From NCBI GenBank assembly GCA_964608615.1, contig CAZSQG010000003.1, positions 1-64,000 on the forward strand: DNA of 64,000 bases, in the 5' to 3' direction. Numbering within the stretch: the stretch's first letter is position 1; each line of letters begins with the position of its first letter. Below are positions 17,966-26,804 of the stretch, in pieces. Origin of the DNA: CALEUX01 sp964608615. Lineage in GTDB: Bacteria; Bacteroidota; Bacteroidia; Bacteroidales; Marinilabiliaceae. The notes under the pieces were generated by a model. It saw only the letters and a program-made list of their open reading frames with translations. It did no database searches and was not told where the DNA came from. Position numbers and translations under genes: made by a program.

Positions 17966-18568
17966 ATGTCAAAAATTGATTGGAAACCCGGAACTATGAT
18001 CTACCCGTTACCAGCGGTTATGGTTTCGCTGGGAGCCTCACCTGAGGAGTTTAATATTATTACTATTGCCTGGACCGGAACTATTTGTTCTGAACCACCA
18101 ATGTGTTATATATCGGTCCGACCGGGGCGGCATTCCTTTGATTTACTGGTTAAAAACCGCGAGTTTGTAATAAATCTTACCACAAAAGATCTTGCTTATG
18201 CAACCGATTGGTGTGGTGTGCGTTCGGGACGACAGTACCATAAATTTGAAGCCATGGGATTAACTCCGGGACCGGCTTCAGTGGTAAATGCTCCTATAAT
18301 TGAAGAAGCACCTGTAAATATTGAGTGTAGAGTTAAGGAGATAATTCCTCTGGGCACACATCATATGTTTATTTCAGAGGTGCTTAATATAAAGGCCGAT
18401 GAGCAGTATATTGATTCTGCAACAGGAGCCTTCTTACTTGAAAAAGCCAAGCCTATTTGTTTTTCACATGGGCAGTACTATGAACTTGGCAAACGAATAG
18501 GGAAATTCGGTTTCGCTGTTGAGAAAAAGAAAACAAAAAAGAAACGCGCTGCAAAAAAACGAGAGTAA
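17966..18568 (+). CDS. Flavin reductase family protein (FMN-binding split barrel)
   Basis: A 200-residue protein of the flavin reductase/split-barrel flavoprotein family: MIYPLPAVMVSLG, ITIAWTGTICSEPPMCYISVRPGRHS, and an FVINLTTKDLA strand typical of FMN-binding barrels. Members reduce FMN for partner oxygenases or bind FMN as electron carriers. The C-terminus is a lysine/arginine-rich tail (about 20 residues), which might bind nucleic acid or be unstructured. Only 11 bases separate it from pyrI; a functional link to pyrimidine synthesis is not evident. It converges with the helicase gene, with only 9 bases between stops. Confidence 0.85.
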   Translation: MSKIDWKPGTMIYPLPAVMVSLGASPEEFNIITIAWTGTICSEPPMCYISVRPGRHSFDLLVKNREFVINLTTKDLAYATDWCGVRSGRQYHKFEAMGLTPGPASVVNAPIIEEAPVNIECRVKEIIPLGTHHMFISEVLNIKADEQYIDSATGAFLLEKAKPICFSHGQYYELGKRIGKFGFAVEKKKTKKKRAAKKRE

Positions 18569-18577
18569 AGAGTATTA

Positions 18578-21500
18578 TTAATCAAACAGTGTATTCTGTT
18601 CGTTAACTTCTTTAATTTCTCCCAGGGTTACGTACCACAAATAACCCTTAATATTTTTATATCCCATCTGGTGTATTAAACGGATATATCCACGCATCTG
18701 ATCAAGGTGCGTGGCTGATTTTTTGTCCCCAAATTTGTAATCTACCACTACAACTTTGTTTTCCCCAATCATTACACGATCAGGACGTTTTTGCTCTTTC
18801 CAAAGAATTCCTGCTTCTGTTTTTACTGCGAAAGTACCATCAAACCATGATTTCACCCTCTCGTCGGCTAACCAATCCAAGGCTTGCTTTTTTAACACCA
18901 TATAATCATCCATGGTAATCCGGCCCTTAAAGCGCAAAGTCTTTAAAGCTGGTTCAACATCATCAATGCTAATAATGCGTTCGAAAAGCTGATGCATTAC
19001 TGTTCCATAATTAACTTTACGAATCTGTTCATCCTCATGAAAATAATCAACACTCTCGAGGTGCATTTTTACCTTACCTCTAAACGATGAGGAGTTTAAT
19101 TGATTAATCTCTAGATTATTCTGAGGGCGAATTTCTTTTTTTGTTTCCTTTTTATTTAGGTTTTTATTTGATTTAATATATCTTTTATACTCCAGCAGCT
19201 CCTGATTCCAGTATTCATCTTTTGAATGATCAGCCAAAAAAGTGTACAGTAAATCTGCAACTGTTTGAACACTTTTAATTTCCTGATTCTTAATGGTACC
19301 TATTACCGAAAGGTTTTCACGAGCCCGGGTAAATGCAACGTATGAAAGATTCAGGTTGTCAACATACTGTTGCAATGTTTCAAATAAATAATCACTCGAA
19401 AAATGTGAGTGTAATAAATCCTTTTTATACGAAACCGGTAATAAAGTGAGCTGATCAAAAGGTGCTTGTTCAGGCTTAATCCACAACAAGTTGTTTTTGT
19501 TTTTTGAGATTAAATCCCACGAGAAAAAGGGTATGATTACTGCTTTAAACTCAAGACCTTTTGATTTATGTATAGTCATCACCTTCATAGCATCCTGATT
19601 CTCTGGCACCGAAAGTGAAAATTTTTCGCTGCTTTTATCCCAATACTCTAAAAAGGCGTTTAAATCGGCTGTTTCGTCATTGATAAAACCCAGTAATAAG
19701 CTCATAAATGCTTGAATGTAAACGGCATGTTGGTCATGAAGTAATGTTGGTAGCATTCTTACCAAACTCTCGGCTAGCTCATACAATGGATTTTCCTGTA
19801 GCTTAATCAGTTTTGCCCGATAAATTTGCCATTCTTCTTCAGTGTCAGAATTAAAGGCTTCTGAAGAGTCATAAATTTCGGGATTGATCTGCAAATGACA
19901 TTTATTCCATATTAACCTTACAAATGATTCGGTTATCTGATCACCTGGATTTTGAATAAACCGAAGTTGATTAATTATAAGCTTTATTGCTTCTGAAGCA
20001 CTTAAAAGCAATGATTCGCTGCTAATTACAGCAATAGAACGTTTTTCGGGATGATATAAGCCAGATAGCAGAGCATTGGTTAGCAGTATCCCAACTTTAT
20101 TTGTTCTAACTAATATACATATATCCGATAATTGATACTCCGCTTTTAAAAGCTCACAAACTCTTTCAACCACTTTTGTTATGACCTCTTCATCGGTCTC
20201 ATTTTTATTTCCTTCAAAAAATTTGATGTAAACATTACCTCCAGTTTCTTTTTTATCCCCTGAAACTTGCTGAACAACATCAGTATAGGCGTTTGTAATT
20301 TTACTTTTTAATTCGGAAATACCTGTCTCATCCTGAATAGCCTCAGGTATCATCCCATTAAATACACTTTGAACGATTTCAGATGCTTTTGAAAAGAAAT
20401 GGTTATTGAATTTTATCACTTCTTCCAAACTCCGCCAGTTAATATCAAGGTTTTTGGGTTCATAACCATATCCAATAAAATCTTTTTCAACCTGATAGGC
20501 CAGCAGGTTCCAATCAGAATTTCGCCAGCGATAAATAGCTTGCTTTACATCTCCAACCAGTAATGTGCTATTCTTTGATGCAAGGCTTTCATTAATTAAT
20601 GGTTTAAAATTCTGATATTGAAGCGACGATGTATCCTGAAATTCGTCAATCATAAAATGCGAATAACGGGTGCCAGTTTTTTCATATATAAAGGGTGTTT
20701 CATTATTGTCGATAATTCTGCTTAAGAGGTGGTTGGTGCCCGATATCAGAAACAAATTCTTTTCCCGACAGAGCTCCGACATTTTAAGACTAACATCAGT
20801 AACAATTCCAAGAGCATTTAAATTTTCAAGAATAGCTGCTGCGGTAAAATAATCCTTCCCTTTATCTTTTAGCAGATTCTGAGCATCATTAAGTAATTGG
20901 TTTAATCCCCCTTCAAAAGCATCTCTTATGGCATTATTTTTTTCTGATGAATTATCTTTTCTAAACCACCTGTCAACATCATTAATTAATGCTTTATAGC
21001 TTTGCTCATTTATGAAAGTCTTCAAGCTATCCATTTTCAGAAATACTTTTACTGGTGAGGTGCTTTTTCTGAAAAAATCCTCTGAAATATTAAGTTCGTG
21101 TTTTGAAATTATATCAAGTGCTTCCTTACCAATTTTCTGAAGTCGTAGGTCTGTTTCGTTTACTATTGTCCGAAGAGTTTTTCTAAAGTCATATAATTGT
21201 TGTTTGCTTGCCAGCTCCTTCCATAAGGCAACTGCATTTTCCTGAAAAACTTCGGAGTAAATGGCTTCACTGATTTGCCGGATTTCTCTGGTGATGTTCC
21301 ATCCCTTATCCTGTTCCATTTTGGTTTCAGCAAATTCAATTAACCATTTTTTTAAATCGGCTTGTCCCGGCTGATCCATTTCAAGAATAACACGATCAAT
21401 AGCTTGAGTCATAATCTGGTTTGGCTGTAATTCAAGCCTGAAACCAATAGGTAATCCCATTTCCTTTGCAAACGACCGCACAATACTCTGGAAAAAGCTG

Positions 21501-21829
21501 TCGATGGTACTCACCGAAAATCTGGAGTAATCATGTAGTAAAAAGCGGAGAATCAAGGCAGCTCGCTCACGTATTTGGCTCTCAGTAAGTTTATGATGCT
21601 TCATAAGATCCTTTAAGTAATTAGGATCTTTTATCTTATCATTTGATAGTTCATAAAGATTTTCAAGAATACGGGTACGCATTTCGGCTGTTGCTTTATT
21701 AGTAAAGGTTACAGCTAAAATTTTATGATAATCGGAAGGATTGGAGAATAACAAATTGATATATTCTCCTGTTAGTGTATAAGTTTTTCCAGATCCGGCT
21801 GAGGCACGAAATATCTTTAAATGCGACAT
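18578..21829 (-). CDS. UvrD/AddA-like helicase-nuclease
   Basis: A 1083-residue superfamily 1A helicase with a C-terminal RecB-type nuclease domain, for processing DNA double-strand ends. Motif I ASAGSGKTYTL is at residues 9-19, followed by motif II (MIDEFQDTS), III (VGDVKQAIYRWR), V (VMTIHKSKGLEF) and VI (YVAFTRARENL). The nuclease part contains GTVMHQLFERI and RPDRVMIGENKVVVVDYKFG (PD-(D/E)xK pattern). The architecture is that of AddA/RecB. An AddB/RecC partner is not adjacent, so it must lie elsewhere or be absent. Confidence 0.88.
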   Translation of the reverse strand: MSHLKIFRASAGSGKTYTLTGEYINLLFSNPSDYHKILAVTFTNKATAEMRTRILENLYELSNDKIKDPNYLKDLMKHHKLTESQIRERAALILRFLLHDYSRFSVSTIDSFFQSIVRSFAKEMGLPIGFRLELQPNQIMTQAIDRVILEMDQPGQADLKKWLIEFAETKMEQDKGWNITREIRQISEAIYSEVFQENAVALWKELASKQQLYDFRKTLRTIVNETDLRLQKIGKEALDIISKHELNISEDFFRKSTSPVKVFLKMDSLKTFINEQSYKALINDVDRWFRKDNSSEKNNAIRDAFEGGLNQLLNDAQNLLKDKGKDYFTAAAILENLNALGIVTDVSLKMSELCREKNLFLISGTNHLLSRIIDNNETPFIYEKTGTRYSHFMIDEFQDTSSLQYQNFKPLINESLASKNSTLLVGDVKQAIYRWRNSDWNLLAYQVEKDFIGYGYEPKNLDINWRSLEEVIKFNNHFFSKASEIVQSVFNGMIPEAIQDETGISELKSKITNAYTDVVQQVSGDKKETGGNVYIKFFEGNKNETDEEVITKVVERVCELLKAEYQLSDICILVRTNKVGILLTNALLSGLYHPEKRSIAVISSESLLLSASEAIKLIINQLRFIQNPGDQITESFVRLIWNKCHLQINPEIYDSSEAFNSDTEEEWQIYRAKLIKLQENPLYELAESLVRMLPTLLHDQHAVYIQAFMSLLLGFINDETADLNAFLEYWDKSSEKFSLSVPENQDAMKVMTIHKSKGLEFKAVIIPFFSWDLISKNKNNLLWIKPEQAPFDQLTLLPVSYKKDLLHSHFSSDYLFETLQQYVDNLNLSYVAFTRARENLSVIGTIKNQEIKSVQTVADLLYTFLADHSKDEYWNQELLEYKRYIKSNKNLNKKETKKEIRPQNNLEINQLNSSSFRGKVKMHLESVDYFHEDEQIRKVNYGTVMHQLFERIISIDDVEPALKTLRFKGRITMDDYMVLKKQALDWLADERVKSWFDGTFAVKTEAGILWKEQKRPDRVMIGENKVVVVDYKFGDKKSATHLDQMRGYIRLIHQMGYKNIKGYLWYVTLGEIKEVNEQNTLFD

Positions 21830-21887
21830 GTTAGTGGTTGTATGTCGCCTAAATTAAGAAAATAATGCATCTTATAATTAAAATTGC

Positions 21888-22886
21888 CTATTTTTTATAA
21901 ATCTCCTGTTCTGTAACAAATCCTTCTGAAACCACTGTCATTTTAATATTGTTCCTGTGAACTACTTGTGATGGAAGAAGTATTGATGGAACTAAACGTT
22001 TGCCGTTATTAACGGTAACACCTATGTTAATAGATGGCTGTTTATTTGCAATTTGTATTGCTACTTCTGCAGAAGCTTTGGCCAGGGCTTCAATAGGTTT
22101 ATATACTGTTATGGTTTGATATCCTGCAAGTATATTTCTTAAAGCCTGAACATCTGCATCCTGTCCGGCTACAAGCACCCTTTTTAAAAGGCCATATTCT
22201 TCCAACGCCTTAATAGCTCCGGAAGCAAGCGCATCATTACCAGCAATTATAGCATCCACCCCATTTGGGTTTTTTTGAAGGAATTCACTTATTATCCTAT
22301 AACCTTCATCGTGAGTCCAGGCATTTGAAAACTCTTCAAGTGCAATTTCAATATCACCTCGCTCAACCAGAGGCTGAAGTACATTCATCCAACCCAGATG
22401 AAGCAGAAAGGCGTTGTAATCGGTTTTGGATCCACCCACAAGTGCAAACTTTCCTTTGGAAATAATCCTGCTTAGGTAGTCGGCCTGGATTTCTCCAATA
22501 TTGATATTGTCGGTTGAAACGTAATAATCAACTGTACAGTTTTTTATCATTCTATCGTACGAAATAACCTGTACCTTTTTTTTATGAGCAATCTTAACAA
22601 TATCTTTTGCTTTATCCAGATCAACGGGTATAACAACCAAAACATCTACACCTTTCTTTAAGAGTTTTCTGGCTTGTTCCAACTGTAAATCAGGATTACT
22701 TTCAGCTACTTCAACGTAAGCAACACCACCAAGCGAGTTAACCTCTTCAATGAATATAGCTTTATCTTTATTCCACCGTTCAATTTCCAGCGTATCCATC
22801 AGAAATCCTATTTTGGGTTTCTGATTGCATCCGGCAAGGATAACCAGAAGCAAAACAAATAACATAGCGGTTATATTTCTTTTCAT
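21888..22886 (-). CDS. Sugar-binding lipoprotein (XylF/LacI-type periplasmic binding protein)
   Basis: ATG at 22886 (MKRNITAML) gives a normal lipoprotein signal with lipobox LAGC. An in-frame upstream start would add a 20-residue tail without sense. The remaining 310 residues are a type-1 periplasmic binding protein: KIGFLMDTLEIERWNKDK, then ARKLLKKGVDVLVVIPVD, IISYDR-like VISYDRMI, and IAGNDALASGAIKALEEYG, most like the D-xylose-binding protein XylF. No permease or ATPase gene is near, unusual for a transporter component; it may serve a sensor or a distant transporter. A solute-binding fold is certain; the ligand is not. Confidence 0.82.
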   Translation of the reverse strand: MKRNITAMLFVLLLVILAGCNQKPKIGFLMDTLEIERWNKDKAIFIEEVNSLGGVAYVEVAESNPDLQLEQARKLLKKGVDVLVVIPVDLDKAKDIVKIAHKKKVQVISYDRMIKNCTVDYYVSTDNINIGEIQADYLSRIISKGKFALVGGSKTDYNAFLLHLGWMNVLQPLVERGDIEIALEEFSNAWTHDEGYRIISEFLQKNPNGVDAIIAGNDALASGAIKALEEYGLLKRVLVAGQDADVQALRNILAGYQTITVYKPIEALAKASAEVAIQIANKQPSINIGVTVNNGKRLVPSILLPSQVVHRNNIKMTVVSEGFVTEQEIYKK

Positions 22887-23281
22887 GGCCTGCCTTTTAA
22901 TTATTAATATTTTTATCAATTTACGAAATAATAACCCTGGTAACAATGCTTAATGGAAATAAATCATTGCCATTAAGCAGAATGGTAAAATGTTACGACT
23001 TCAATATCCTGATATTTGAAAATGAATTCAATATTAACTTTCAATAATAAATTGTTATTTTTGCATGCCTTATTATTCTAAAATTATGTAATTTCTTTTA
23101 AACAGATTACATTTTGGTTTTTCAGGGATGCTGTTTTAAAATGTGGTATTATGATTTGTAATTTCCGTACGGCACATTAACTTTACAATTCACTTTTTTT
23201 ATTATGGAGGTGCTATAAAGTTCCTGTTGCTGTTGACCGGAATGTATTTATTATTAAATTTTTTAAATCTGAATCTTTATC
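22887..23281. other. Intergenic region, no gene recognised
   Basis: It lies between divergent genes. TATTTTTG at 23056-23063 fits the -7 promoter box on the plus strand, which would leave a leader of more than 200 bases before the next gene. No terminator or hairpin stands out. Confidence 0.4.
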
Positions 23282-24502
23282 ATGATGGATGATTTTAAAT
23301 ATATAGTAATATTGGCCGATGGTATGGCCGATGAACCCATTGATGAGTTTAATGGAAAAACACCTGTAATGGAAGCAAGTACTCCGGTGTTGGATGAAAT
23401 TTGCTCTTTATCAGTAACAGGATTGGCAAGCACCATTCCGGAAGGTTTTCATCCGGGAAGTGAAATTGCCAATATGAATATTTTGGGCTATCATCCAAAG
23501 GATTTTTTTCAGGGCAGGGGAGTCCTGGAGGCTTCTTCGCTTGGAATAAAACCCGATGCAGACGATTTGGTGATGCGTTGTAATTTAGTTTCTCTTGAGG
23601 ATGATATTCTTATAAACCATTCAGCTGGTCACATTTCAACTGATGAAGCAACTCAAATAATTGATTCGCTAAACGAAAGTTTAGGTAATGATATAATCCG
23701 TTTTTATCCAGGAACAAGCTATCGGCACATCCTTATTATTAAGGGAGGAAATGCTGATGTAACCTGCATCCCACCTCATGATCATCCAAATAAGCCTGCC
23801 AGGCCGTTATTCCCCCAAAGCTCTACGCCTAAAGGAGAAGCTACAGCAGAACTATTGAGAAGTTTGATGATTAAATCCATAGAGTTGTTGAAAAATCATC
23901 CCGTTAATCTCAATAGAGCTAGTATTGGGAAGAAAAAAGCCGACTGTATTTGGCCATGGTCCCCTGGATTTATGCCAGAATTTCCGTCATTCCGTGAGAG
24001 ATGGGGAATAAAATCAGGTGCTGTAATCTCGGCAGTTGATTTGATACATGGTATTGGGTTGATGGCTGGGCTGGAGTCGGTTGTTGTTGAAGGTGCTACC
24101 GGATTATTCGACACTAATTATGAGGGGAAAGCTCAGGCTGCTATAGATGCCTTAAAAAAGCACTCATTTGTATTTTTGCACGTGGAAGCAATGGATGAAG
24201 CAGGACACGAGGGCGATTTTATGTTGAAAAAAAGAGTTATTGAAGACTTTGATCGCCGGTTGCTTAAACCAATTTGGGAAGGACTTAAAAAGATGGGTCA
24301 ACCATTTTCGATATTGCTTTTACCCGATCATCCAACACCTTGTAAGTTACGTACTCACACTTCAGATCCTGTACCATTTATGCTTTATAAACCAGGGTTG
24401 GCTCCTGATGAAGTTTTAGTTTTTAACGAAAAGAGTGTTAAAAATGGAAGATTTGGTTTGATAAACGGATCTGATGTTTTAGGTTTGCTTTTTAATAAAT
24501 AA
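23282..24502 (+). CDS. ApgM-family phosphotransferase, probable homoserine kinase
   Basis: A 406-residue member of the alkaline-phosphatase superfamily usually annotated as archaeal-type cofactor-independent phosphoglycerate mutase. Motifs: VILADGMADEP at the N-terminus, HPGSEIANMNILGYHP with the nucleophile serine, QGRGVLEA, and a metal-binding MDEAGHEGD and LLPDHPTP in the second half. It lies 49 bases before thrC on the same strand and thrB is not seen nearby. The homologue next to thrC in Bacteroidota is generally thought to phosphorylate homoserine, so that role is favoured here over glycolysis. ATG at 23285 is an equally possible start. Confidence 0.75.
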   Translation: MMDDFKYIVILADGMADEPIDEFNGKTPVMEASTPVLDEICSLSVTGLASTIPEGFHPGSEIANMNILGYHPKDFFQGRGVLEASSLGIKPDADDLVMRCNLVSLEDDILINHSAGHISTDEATQIIDSLNESLGNDIIRFYPGTSYRHILIIKGGNADVTCIPPHDHPNKPARPLFPQSSTPKGEATAELLRSLMIKSIELLKNHPVNLNRASIGKKKADCIWPWSPGFMPEFPSFRERWGIKSGAVISAVDLIHGIGLMAGLESVVVEGATGLFDTNYEGKAQAAIDALKKHSFVFLHVEAMDEAGHEGDFMLKKRVIEDFDRRLLKPIWEGLKKMGQPFSILLLPDHPTPCKLRTHTSDPVPFMLYKPGLAPDEVLVFNEKSVKNGRFGLINGSDVLGLLFNK

Positions 24503-24551
24503 CCTTTTCATCATTTCAATTAACTTCCCTACAACCTTTATAATTTGTATT

Positions 24552-25856
24552 ATGGATTATTTAAGCCTTAACTCAAAAAAAAATAAATATTCTCTTAAAG
24601 AGGTTCTATTTAGGGGCCTTGCTCCGGATGGTTCGTTATTTATGCCCGAACAAATACCGCTTTTACCATCGTCATTTATTGAAAGTTTTCATACTATGGA
24701 ATTGGCAGAGATTGCCTTCCATATATTAAAGCCATATGTTTCGGAAGATATTATTGATGATGTTTTAAAGAAAATTGTTACTGAAACTTTTTCTTTTGAG
24801 ATTCCTCTTCGCAAAATAGAGGAGGGAGCATGGGGTCTTGAGTTATATCATGGTCCAACTCAGGCTTTTAAAGATGTTGGCGCACGGTTTTTATCGCGGC
24901 TTTTAGGATATTTCAACCAGGGAAACAGCCAAAAATTAACGGTACTCACTGCAACTTCGGGCGATACAGGAGGTGCTGTGGCTAATGGTTTTCATAATAT
25001 TCCTGGTATCGAAGTGGTTATTTTGTATCCTTATAAAAAAGTTAGTCCTTACCAGGAACATCAAATGACTAGCCCGGGTGGGAATATTCACTCCATTGCA
25101 GTTAATGGTAGTTTTGATGATTGTCAGCGATTGGTTAAGTCTGCATTTAATAATGATGCTCTTCGCAAAAAAATGTTTATGACATCGGCAAATTCCATTA
25201 ATATTGGCCGGTTGTTACCACAAATGGTTTATTATTTTCAGGCAATAGCACAGTTACGTCTTCAAGGAATTTTTGACGCTCCCGTGATGGTAGTTCCCAG
25301 TGGAAATTTCGGGAATATAACAGCAGCAATGATGGCCAATAAAATGGGCCTTCCTGTAAAGCGATTTATTGCCGCCACAAATGCTAATGATGTGGTGCCA
25401 AGGTTTTTAATTTCTGGAGAATATCGGCCTGAATCTACTATTCCAACCATAGCAAATGCTATGGATGTGGGTGATCCAAGTAATTTTTGCCGTTTATATA
25501 ATTTATACGCCAATGATCTGAATGCTTTGAAACAAATACTGAGTTCATTTTCAGTTACTGACAAAGATATTAGAAGCACTATTGTTTCGGTCTTTGAAAA
25601 AAATAAATATGTAATGGATCCTCATACGGCTTCTGCCTACTATGTTTTAAAACATCACACTCTAACCAATGAAAATGCTGTTTTTGTTTCAACTGCCCAT
25701 CCGTATAAATTCAATGAAATAATGGACGAACTTCTGCCCAATGGATTGGAGGATGCTGGCTATAATATTGATTATCAACCATCCGGTTCTGAGCCCGGAT
25801 TGGTAATGGATCCATCTATTGAAGAATTTATCAGATATCTCGATAAATTGGCATGA
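24552..25856 (+). CDS. thrC: Threonine synthase
   Basis: PLP-dependent enzyme converting O-phosphohomoserine to threonine. The 434 residues show the lysine motif GPTQAFKDVGARFL (about 100-113), TSGDTGGAVANGF, the GNFGN glycine loop and a late FVSTAHPYKF. It is the shorter bacterial class with an N-terminal FRGLAPDGSLFMP. It follows the ApgM-family gene by 49 bases, making a probable two-gene operon for the last steps of threonine synthesis. Confidence 0.95.
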   Translation: MDYLSLNSKKNKYSLKEVLFRGLAPDGSLFMPEQIPLLPSSFIESFHTMELAEIAFHILKPYVSEDIIDDVLKKIVTETFSFEIPLRKIEEGAWGLELYHGPTQAFKDVGARFLSRLLGYFNQGNSQKLTVLTATSGDTGGAVANGFHNIPGIEVVILYPYKKVSPYQEHQMTSPGGNIHSIAVNGSFDDCQRLVKSAFNNDALRKKMFMTSANSINIGRLLPQMVYYFQAIAQLRLQGIFDAPVMVVPSGNFGNITAAMMANKMGLPVKRFIAATNANDVVPRFLISGEYRPESTIPTIANAMDVGDPSNFCRLYNLYANDLNALKQILSSFSVTDKDIRSTIVSVFEKNKYVMDPHTASAYYVLKHHTLTNENAVFVSTAHPYKFNEIMDELLPNGLEDAGYNIDYQPSGSEPGLVMDPSIEEFIRYLDKLA

Positions 25857-25955
25857 TCATTGAAAGATGTTAAGGAGTATTAAAAATGCATTTGGTTATT
25901 CTAAAAAAATGTTATTTTTACGCATTGAAATTTGTAACACCATTAATAATTAAAG

Positions 25956-26615
25956 ATGAATTGTATGAAAATTTTAACATTGGCGGGTTTCTTGATGTTT
26001 GCTGTTGTTGGCAATAGCTTTGCTCAGGACGAGAAGAGTTATATTGAGCTTAAGAACGAGGGAAATGAAGCCCTGAGGAGTAAAGATTTTAAAACGGCGC
26101 TTGATTTATTTGAATCAGCTATGGCAGTATGGCCCGCAGAAGAGGAAATGGATGCTATAATGGTTTATAATGCTGCAACTTGTGCCCGTAGAGAAAAGAA
26201 TAATGATAAATCCATGGTATTATATGCTAAATCGAAGGAATTAAATTATAAGCCTGATCTTTCTGCTTTTTACATGGCATCAACGCTTAAGGATATGGAT
26301 CGTGAAGAAGAAATGGAAATATTGCTTAAAAAATCGCTTGAGGAATATAAGACTAGTAACGTGGTTGGTCATATGAAGAAAATGCTGGTTTCGTATTATC
26401 TTAAGAAGGGAGCAGAGCCTTATAATGATGCTTCACAAATACTTGCATCAGCTGCCAACGCTGATCCTTCGCAGTATGCTGAGATATCTGCTAAAGCTAA
26501 CGAGTCTTTTGAATTAGCAAAACCGTGGTTTGAAAAAGCACTTGAACTTGATGCAGCTAACGAAAATGCACTGGCTGCTCTAAAAACTATTAATGAGAAG
26601 CTGGCTGGAAAATAA
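25956..26615 (+). CDS. Exported TPR-repeat protein
   Basis: A 219-residue protein with a cleavable signal peptide (about residues 1-23, VGNSFAQ). Translation may start at 25956 or at the second ATG (25965, MKILTLAG). The mature part is helical: SYIELKNEGNEALRSKDFKTALDLFESAM and later FEKALELDAANENALAALKTINEK are typical TPR helices. Periplasmic adaptor or scaffold is the usual role; partner unknown. A strong terminator follows. Confidence 0.8.
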   Translation: MNCMKILTLAGFLMFAVVGNSFAQDEKSYIELKNEGNEALRSKDFKTALDLFESAMAVWPAEEEMDAIMVYNAATCARREKNNDKSMVLYAKSKELNYKPDLSAFYMASTLKDMDREEEMEILLKKSLEEYKTSNVVGHMKKMLVSYYLKKGAEPYNDASQILASAANADPSQYAEISAKANESFELAKPWFEKALELDAANENALAALKTINEKLAGK

Positions 26616-26638
26616 TTTTACAGTTACTATTACAATAT

Positions 26639-26674
26639 AATCCCGCAGGTATTAATCCTTGCGGGATTTTTTTT
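26639..26674 (+). terminator. Rho-independent terminator
   Basis: AATCCCGCAGG (26639-26649) pairs with CCTTGCGGGATT (26657-26668), followed by an eight-T run. Confidence 0.92.
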
Positions 26675-26757
26675 CTGTCAAGAGAAATATGGCATGCTTC
26701 AATTAATGATTTGTGTCATATCACAATTTAGGATATTCATTGAAATATCTTTTACAT

Positions 26758-26785
26758 AAAAAAAGGCCCCTGGGGACCTTTTTTT
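26758..26785 (-). terminator. Bidirectional terminator after clpC
   Basis: A7-GGCCCC, loop T, GGGGACC-T7. It lies 20 bases past the clpC stop and also works as a back-up for the plus-strand gene. Confidence 0.8.
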
Positions 26786-26804
26786 ATTTGTGTTATTCTT
26801 CAAA

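Noticed and set aside
18568..18578. Operon of flavin reductase with the helicase gene
   Set aside because: The two genes are convergent, stops 9 bases apart, so they cannot be co-transcribed.
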